Shown: piece by piece, positions 5,739-10,127 of the stretch
How positions within the stretch are numbered: position 1 is the stretch's first letter
How the letters are laid out: the number at the start of each line of letters is the position of its first letter
NCBI GenBank assembly: GCA_963933065.1
Contig: CAWVUB010000082.1
Span: 1 to 10,127, forward strand
Reading direction: 5' to 3'
Source of the DNA: UBA9410 sp963933065
GTDB taxonomy: Bacteria; Actinomycetota; Acidimicrobiia; Acidimicrobiales; MedAcidi-G1
DNA: 10,127 nt
Program-made: the position numbers and the translations under genes
The notes under the pieces: generated by a model
Told to the model about the DNA's origin: nothing
Databases searched by the model: none
The model's input: only the letters and a program-made list of their open reading frames with translations

Positions 5739-6647
5739 TCATCCCCTGGCCCCCGGCCATTCAGCAAAAGACCGACCAGTGATCCGTTCATAAACTTCCA
5801 CATACCGAGATGAAGTGGCCAACACCACTTCATCAGGCAACAAAGGCGGTGGTTCCTGTTTATTCCAGTCCAGACCCTCGAGATGATCGCGAACCGGCTG
5901 CTTATCAAACGACGGCGGAGTGGCCCCTGGAGCCCACGACTCAGCAGGCCAGAATCTTGAGGAATCTGGTGTCAATACCTCATCAGCAAGTACCAGTTGA
6001 CCTTCGACCATGCCAAACTCAAACTTGGTGTCAGCAATAATGACTCCCCGTTCAGCGGCCCACTCAGCGCCTCTTTGATAGCAAGCAACGGATGTGTCTC
6101 GAACAGCTTCAGCCACCTCGGCACCCACTAGATTCGCGGCCTCAGCGTAAGAGATGTTGATGTCGTGTCCCTCGGCAGCTTTAGTTGATGGCGTAAACAC
6201 CGGTTCGGGAAATTTGCTGGCTTCTAGCAGCCCCTCGGACATTGGAGTGCCGTGCATGGTCCCTGAGATCCGGTACTCCTTCCATGCTGATCCAGTTATA
6301 TAGCCCCGGACGATGCACTCAATGGGCAACATCTCAGCTCGATGACACAGCATGGTGCGTCCGGCTAGGTCGGCCAGCAACTGCGGGGAAACCTCTCCCA
6401 ACACACCAACGAGGTCCGCAGGATCTGTCGACACCAGGTGGCCGTTCACTAGGTCATCGAAGCGCTCGAACCAGAAGGCGGTCATTGCAGTGAGTACGCG
6501 ACCCTTGTCGATAATGGACTCAGACATTACGACGTCAAACGCGGAAATACGGTCTGAAGTGACCATCAGAAGTTGGTTGTCACCAGCGTCGTAGATGTCG
6601 CGCACTTTCCCAGAGTGCAGGTGTGGAAGTGAGATCTGAAGGGACAT
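5739..6647 (-). CDS. purC: Phosphoribosylaminoimidazole-succinocarboxamide synthase (SAICAR synthetase)
   Basis: Condenses CAIR with aspartate, using ATP, to give SAICAR. The 302-aa length fits the longer form of the family (the yeast-like and actinobacterial type) rather than the roughly 240-aa form. Motifs in order are SGKVRDIYD (12-20), TSDRISAFDVV (30-40), PIECIVRGYITGSAW (108-122), FTPSTKAAEGHDINIS (151-166), IADTKFEFG (204-212) and DEVLTPDSSRFW (222-233), which together form the nucleotide and CAIR sites. The start at 6647 fits the family N-terminus; only a weak, distant GAGAGG (6664-6659, 11 nt) precedes it. It begins 24 nt after the purB stop and is followed by purS after 28 nt. Confidence 0.97.
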   Translation of the reverse strand: MSLQISLPHLHSGKVRDIYDAGDNQLLMVTSDRISAFDVVMSESIIDKGRVLTAMTAFWFERFDDLVNGHLVSTDPADLVGVLGEVSPQLLADLAGRTMLCHRAEMLPIECIVRGYITGSAWKEYRISGTMHGTPMSEGLLEASKFPEPVFTPSTKAAEGHDINISYAEAANLVGAEVAEAVRDTSVACYQRGAEWAAERGVIIADTKFEFGMVEGQLVLADEVLTPDSSRFWPAESWAPGATPPSFDKQPVRDHLEGLDWNKQEPPPLLPDEVVLATSSRYVEVYERITGRSFAEWPGARG

Positions 6648-6671
6648 GTTGGTTTCAGCCTCTCCGAGGAC

Positions 6672-8087
6672 CTAAAGAATTGATTCGGGATCGTATGTGG
6701 CGGCTTGTGGGTGGGCGGCCACCAACTCCGCCACCCGCTCAACCACTGCAGTTATCTGAGCAGAGGTATTGCCGGCAAAGGCTGAGGGGTCGTCCAGCAG
6801 ATTTTCTAGAGCCGAGTGGTCCAAGGGCAGGCGGGGATCATCAGCCAGACGGTCTAACAGATCAGTTTCGGATATTCCCTCCTCTCGACGTAAGAGGGCT
6901 GCACTAACAGCGTGACTCTTAATAACTTCATGAGCTTCCTCGCGACCCATTCCAGCCTGGATGGCGGCTACCAGCACTCTGGTGGTGGCTAAAAATGGTA
7001 GGTACTGACCGAGCTCACGCTCAATAACAGCCGGGTAGGCCCCAAACTCGTCTAGGACGGTAAGGAAGGTCTGGAATAGTCCGTCAATAGCAAAGAAAGC
7101 ATCAGGTAGGGCGATCCGCCGCACCACCGAACAGCTTACGTCACCCTCATTCCACTGGTCGCCGACCAGACCACCAACCATGGCTAAGTGGCCCCGCAAA
7201 ACCAGCGCTAAGCCACCCACCCGCTCACACGATCGAGCGTTCATCTTGTGGGGCATAGCCGTGGAACCAACTTGTCCTGGGAGAAAACCCTCGGTAGCCA
7301 GTTCGTTGCCGGCCATAAGGCGAATTGTGCGAGCCAGATTGGCTGGACCACCCGAAACTTGAACGAGGGCTGACACCACATCAAAGTCCAACGAACGCGG
7401 GTATATCTGCCCCACCGAATCCAACACCTTCTCGAAGCCCAGGTGATCGGCAACCAACGACTCAAGACGTGCCAGACGAGACGAGTCACCGTCAAATATG
7501 TCGAGTTGATCCTGCTGGGTCCCAACTGGGCCCTTAAGACCACGCAACGGGTACGCGACCTGAAGGTCAACTACCCGCCGATAAGCGACGAGTAGTTCCT
7601 CGGCTGCCGTAGCAAAACGCTTACCCAATGTGGTGACCTGAGCCGCCACGTTGTGGCTGCGGCCGACCATAAACAGCCCGTCGTGTTCAGCAGCCAAACG
7701 AGCTAAACGGGCAAGAGCAGCCACCATCCGGTCGCGGACCACCTCGAGACTGCGACGAATCTGGAGTTGTTCAACATTTTCAGTTAAGTCTCGCGAGGTC
7801 ATACCCTTGTGCACATCCTCATGGCCAGCCAGTGCACAGAACTCCTCGATACGAGCCTTGACATCATGACGGGTAACCCGCTCGCGTTGACGAATCGAGT
7901 CGAGATCAACTTGGTCCAAAACAGCCCGGTAATCATCAATTACCCCGTCAGCGATAGACACGCCTAACTGCTGCTGGCCCTCTAGCACAGCAATCCAGAG
8001 TTCACGCTCCATGATCACTTTGGCTTCCGGTTTCCATAAGTCGACCATTGAGCGGCTGGCATAACGGGAAGCAAGGACGTTTTCCAT
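6672..8087 (-). CDS. purB: Adenylosuccinate lyase
   Basis: Cleaves fumarate from SAICAR to give AICAR and from adenylosuccinate to give AMP, so it acts in both halves of the pathway. The 471-aa protein is of the actinobacterial type: NVLASRYASRSMVDLWKPEAK (3-23), GHEDVHKGMTSRDLTENVEQ (88-107, with the conserved His and Thr/Ser of the active site), GRSHNVAAQVTTLGKRF (142-158), YPLRGLKGPVGT (179-190) and the superfamily signature GSTAMPHKMN (274-283) with its mobile-loop serine. From memory it resembles the mycobacterial enzyme along nearly its whole length. The ATG at 8087 lacks a strong Shine-Dalgarno, but the N-terminus lines up with the family. The 65-nt gap to purE holds a small direct repeat, and purC follows after 24 nt. 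Confidence 0.97.
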   Translation of the reverse strand: MENVLASRYASRSMVDLWKPEAKVIMERELWIAVLEGQQQLGVSIADGVIDDYRAVLDQVDLDSIRQRERVTRHDVKARIEEFCALAGHEDVHKGMTSRDLTENVEQLQIRRSLEVVRDRMVAALARLARLAAEHDGLFMVGRSHNVAAQVTTLGKRFATAAEELLVAYRRVVDLQVAYPLRGLKGPVGTQQDQLDIFDGDSSRLARLESLVADHLGFEKVLDSVGQIYPRSLDFDVVSALVQVSGGPANLARTIRLMAGNELATEGFLPGQVGSTAMPHKMNARSCERVGGLALVLRGHLAMVGGLVGDQWNEGDVSCSVVRRIALPDAFFAIDGLFQTFLTVLDEFGAYPAVIERELGQYLPFLATTRVLVAAIQAGMGREEAHEVIKSHAVSAALLRREEGISETDLLDRLADDPRLPLDHSALENLLDDPSAFAGNTSAQITAVVERVAELVAAHPQAATYDPESIL

Positions 8088-8120
8088 GGAGTCTGATCTC
8101 AGATTTCTAGGTTTGAGTTA

Positions 8121-8142
8121 TCGGATTCGAATTGTCGGATTC
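8121..8142. repeat. Short direct repeat TCGGATTC in the purE-purB gap
   Basis: TCGGATTC occurs at 8121-8128 and 8135-8142 with a 14-nt period, and ATTCGAAT (8125-8132) is a perfect palindrome within it. The role is unknown; it may be chance in a 65-nt gap. Confidence 0.5.
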
Positions 8143-8152
8143 AGGGCTGTAG

Positions 8153-8608
8153 CTACTTTGGGACCATCTCGGCGCGGTGTTCTTCGAGTTGGAGCACCAA
8201 GTCAGGATCAGACATAGCCAGCATCTGGACGACTAGCAAGGCAGCGTTCATCGATCCATCCACCGCCACAGTGGCCACCGGTATCCCCTTAGGCATCTGA
8301 ACGGTAGCCAGAAGAGAATCCCACCCGTTAATGGCCCCACCTGAGAGAGGTACGCCAACTACCGGGAGGGTGGTATGGGCTGCGGCGGCGCCGGCTAGGT
8401 GGGCTGCCATCCCGGCTCCACAGATAATTGCCTGATAGCCAGCAGCACGGGCTCCCGACACGAACTCGGACACCAGTTCTGGGCTTCGATGAGCGGACAT
8501 GACCCGAACATCAGCCTCAATGCCGTAACGCTCGAGGGTCGCCGCGGCCGGCGCCATCTTGTCGCTGTCGTTCGGTGAGCCCATGAGTACTGCAATCCTG
8601 TAGCCCAT
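8153..8608 (-). CDS. purE: N5-carboxyaminoimidazole ribonucleotide mutase (PurE, class I by motif)
   Basis: Moves the carboxyl group of N5-CAIR to C4 to give CAIR, the PurC substrate. The 151-aa protein shows VLMGSPNDSDKM (7-18), VMSAHRSPE (36-44), CGAGMAAHLAG (63-73) and NGWDSLLATVQMPKGIPVA (94-112). SAHR marks the bacterial class I mutase rather than the animal-type carboxylase; the Met in GAGMAAHL replaces the commoner Gly. The frame is open back to 8746 inside purD, but the ATG at 8608 is chosen because AGGAG (8620-8616) lies 7 nt upstream. The ATG at 8614 is only 1 nt from it and is less likely. purD ends 56 nt upstream. The usual partner purK, which makes N5-CAIR, is not in this window. 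Confidence 0.96.
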   Translation of the reverse strand: MGYRIAVLMGSPNDSDKMAPAAATLERYGIEADVRVMSAHRSPELVSEFVSGARAAGYQAIICGAGMAAHLAGAAAAHTTLPVVGVPLSGGAINGWDSLLATVQMPKGIPVATVAVDGSMNAALLVVQMLAMSDPDLVLQLEEHRAEMVPK

Positions 8609-8615
8609 CTTCATA

Positions 8616-8620
8616 CTCCT
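8616..8620 (-). promoter_or_regulatory. Shine-Dalgarno deciding the purE start
   Basis: AGGAG on the minus strand is 7 nt from the ATG at 8608 and 1 nt from the ATG at 8614, which selects the shorter protein beginning MGYRIAVLMGS. Confidence 0.75.
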
Positions 8621-8664
8621 ATTCCCTGAAGCTTGTTTCCCCAGATCGGTGATGCCAGACCCTT

Positions 8665-9924
8665 TCACTGATCCATTGTCAATTCTGACTTCAATAAGCC
8701 AGTCGGGTCCGCAGCAATGTCTAACCGGTAATGAATTCCTGACCAAGAAAGCCGAGATGCCGCCTCATAGGCCCGACTACGAGCCTCATCCACAGTCGCC
8801 CCCTGCCCCGTAACGGTCAGTACCCGACCACCAGCCGTGACGAGTCGCCCATCGTGTTCTCTAACCCCAGCAGCGAACACGGTCACCCCATCGACGGCTG
8901 ATGCGTCTTCTAGGCCCTTGATCAGGTCACCAGCCCGGGGGTTCATCGGATACCCCTCAGCCGCACAGACCACTGCCACAGCCGCTCCATCGTCGACCGA
9001 CGGTGCACCTGTAGCTCGATCGGCCAGATCCCCGGCCGCAGCTGCGGCCAGTAGGTCGCCCAAGTCACTAGTAAGGCGTGGCAGCACCACCTGAGTCTCG
9101 GGATCACCAAAGCGCACGTTGTACTCAAGGACCCGAGGACCAGCCGGGGTAAACATCAACCCACAATAGAGGACACCCCGGTAATCGATACCCCGTGCTC
9201 GCAAAGTGGCCAGAGTCGGACGAATCGCGACGTCCATGAGATCGTCCACAGTCTCATCGGTAGCCAACGAGACCGGTGAGTACGCACCCATTCCTCCCGT
9301 GTTAGGGCCAACGTCACCATCACTAACTCGCTTGAAGTCTTGGGCTGGAGCAAGAGCAACAGCGTTGCGTCCGTCGCACACAGCCAATACCGACAGTTCA
9401 GGCCCAGTTAGACCCTCTTCGATCACCACGGTTCTACCAGCATCCCCAAAAGCCTCACCAGATAGGTACGAACGCACGGCGTCAACGGCCTCCTCACGCT
9501 CGGTGGTGACCACCACCCCCTTGCCGGCCGCTAGACCATCAGTCTTAACCACAAACAATTCGCTCATGGTGTCCAAAAACGCCAGCGCTGCGGCCTCGTC
9601 AGTGAACGTCCCGTGGGCAGCAGTCGAAACGCCAGCCTCGACAAGAACCCCTTTCATCCAAGCCTTGGAACCTTCTAGGCGCGCACCGTCAGCACCAGGC
9701 CCAAAGACCAGTCGTCCGGCCGCCCTAAGTTGATCTGCTAGTCCCTTAACCAGTGGAGCCTCAGGACCAATCACGTAGAGGTCTGCCTCGATTTCAACGG
9801 GTGGCATATCCACAGATCCTGGGATACCCGGGTTCCCGGGGGTGACCACTACATCGTGGTGGCGGTTCAAGACGTGGGCTAGCGCATGCTCACGCCCTCC
9901 AGAACCGACAACACAGACCCGCAT
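8665..9924 (-). CDS. purD: Phosphoribosylamine-glycine ligase (GAR synthetase)
   Basis: ATP-dependent ligation of glycine to phosphoribosylamine, the step after PurF. The 419-aa protein is a standard monofunctional ATP-grasp enzyme. GSGGREHALAH (7-17) is the N-terminal substrate-binding loop; TPGNPG (28-33) and VIGPEAPLV (51-59) follow; VKTDGLAAGKGVVV (126-139) is the ATP-grasp nucleotide loop; QDFKRVSDGDVGPNTGGMGAY (195-215) and LEYNVRFGDPETQ (266-278) form the metal and substrate site, the latter being the GARS signature. The start at 9924 has AGGAGGG (9935-9929) 4 nt upstream. The gene follows purA after 30 nt and precedes purE by 56 nt, consistent with one transcript. Confidence 0.98.
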   Translation of the reverse strand: MRVCVVGSGGREHALAHVLNRHHDVVVTPGNPGIPGSVDMPPVEIEADLYVIGPEAPLVKGLADQLRAAGRLVFGPGADGARLEGSKAWMKGVLVEAGVSTAAHGTFTDEAAALAFLDTMSELFVVKTDGLAAGKGVVVTTEREEAVDAVRSYLSGEAFGDAGRTVVIEEGLTGPELSVLAVCDGRNAVALAPAQDFKRVSDGDVGPNTGGMGAYSPVSLATDETVDDLMDVAIRPTLATLRARGIDYRGVLYCGLMFTPAGPRVLEYNVRFGDPETQVVLPRLTSDLGDLLAAAAAGDLADRATGAPSVDDGAAVAVVCAAEGYPMNPRAGDLIKGLEDASAVDGVTVFAAGVREHDGRLVTAGGRVLTVTGQGATVDEARSRAYEAASRLSWSGIHYRLDIAADPTGLLKSELTMDQ

Positions 9925-9928
9925 TAAG

Positions 9929-9935
9929 CCCTCCT
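9929..9935 (-). promoter_or_regulatory. Shine-Dalgarno of purD
   Basis: AGGAGGG on the minus strand in the 30-nt purA-purD gap, 4 nt before the purD ATG. The gap is too short to hold a recognisable promoter, which supports read-through from purA. Confidence 0.7.
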
Positions 9936-9954
9936 GCTTTCGTGTTTGGCGAAC

Positions 9955-10127
9955 TCAGGTGGCGAATCGGAGGACCTGGTGGCGTCCCGGCCCGACACCC
10001 ACCATGTCGATAGGAACGCCAACCTGGTCCTCAACGAAGGCCAGATAGTCCTCGGCCTGTCTGGGAAGTTGTGATCGCTCGGTTACCTCCGACAGGTCGA
10101 CCCCCCACCCGGGGAGGTCCTCGTAGA
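9955..10127 (-). CDS. purA: Adenylosuccinate synthase, C-terminal end
   Basis: Only the last 56 codons are present; the gene enters from the high-coordinate edge and stops at TGA 9957-9955. The enzyme uses GTP to join IMP and aspartate into adenylosuccinate, the substrate PurB splits to AMP. The tail reads YEDLPGW, then LPRQAEDYLAFVEDQVGVPID, then VGPGRHQVL close to the end. This is the PurA C-terminal pattern of a YE-LPGW motif, a conserved LP-A--Y helix, G-P(V/I) and a final GP-R segment. It is placed 30 nt before purD and so probably leads or extends the purine transcript. Promoter and start are outside the window. Confidence 0.93.
   Translation of the reverse strand, partial: YEDLPGWGVDLSEVTERSQLPRQAEDYLAFVEDQVGVPIDMVGVGPGRHQVLRFAT

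Noticed and set aside
5273..5782. 169-aa plus-strand open frame
   Set aside because: Antisense to purQ, purS and the purC end, all of which are strongly supported; His/Arg/Pro-rich shadow composition and no motif.
5711..5908. N-terminal extension of purS by 66 codons into purC
   Set aside because: GAGGAG and the PurS family N-terminus define the start at 5710; the extension is the out-of-frame purC 3' end.
8609..8746. N-terminal extension of purE by 46 codons into purD
   Set aside because: The family N-terminus and AGGAG spacing put the start at 8608; the extension overlaps the purD end and has no conserved residues.
9206..9733. 175-aa plus-strand open frame
   Set aside because: Antisense to purD; Ser/Thr/Pro/Arg-rich shadow composition typical of the reverse frame of a GC-rich gene.

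Overview
The window is almost entirely a de novo purine (IMP/AMP) biosynthesis cluster. Ten purine genes lie on the minus strand. In transcription order, from high to low coordinate, they are purA (3' end only), purD, purE, purB, purC, purS, purQ, then purL, purF and purM (5' end only). Spacing is tight: purS and purQ abut, purL and purF share an ATGA overlap, and most other gaps are 13-65 nt. purK, purN and purH are not in the window. The forms of PurB (about 470 aa, TSRDLTENVEQ segment), PurL (small, PurS/PurQ-dependent), PurF (Fe-S type with a propeptide) and PurA point to an actinobacterium (Actinomycetota). An Acidimicrobiia-like lineage is my guess from the overall look of the proteins and the moderate G+C; it is not proven here.

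The unusual part is 4105-4771. Between purQ and purL sits one small plus-strand gene (4367-4753, 128 aa, family not recognised). It points against purQ with only 18 nt between the stops, and it is divergent from purL. The 262-nt divergent intergenic (4105-4366) is far more AT-rich than the rest. It contains a 3x GGTAATACT tandem repeat, a plausible minus-strand promoter overlapping that repeat, a perfect AGGAGG Shine-Dalgarno followed by a 7-codon leader ORF (MIVLVNR), and a perfect 15-bp inverted repeat starting at that leader's stop codon. purL follows 76 nt after the hairpin arm nearest it and has no visible Shine-Dalgarno of its own. A second, shorter inverted repeat lies just upstream of the small gene's ribosome binding site.

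How the genes work together: PurF makes phosphoribosylamine, PurD makes GAR, PurS/PurQ/PurL convert FGAR to FGAM, PurM closes the ring to AIR, PurE with PurC take CAIR to SAICAR, PurB cleaves SAICAR to AICAR and later adenylosuccinate to AMP, and PurA makes adenylosuccinate. The layout resembles a 'non-contiguous operon': a pathway operon interrupted by one opposite-strand gene, with purL separated from the purS and purQ genes whose products form one enzyme with it. Whether the small protein or the leader/hairpin controls purL-purF-purM cannot be decided from sequence alone.
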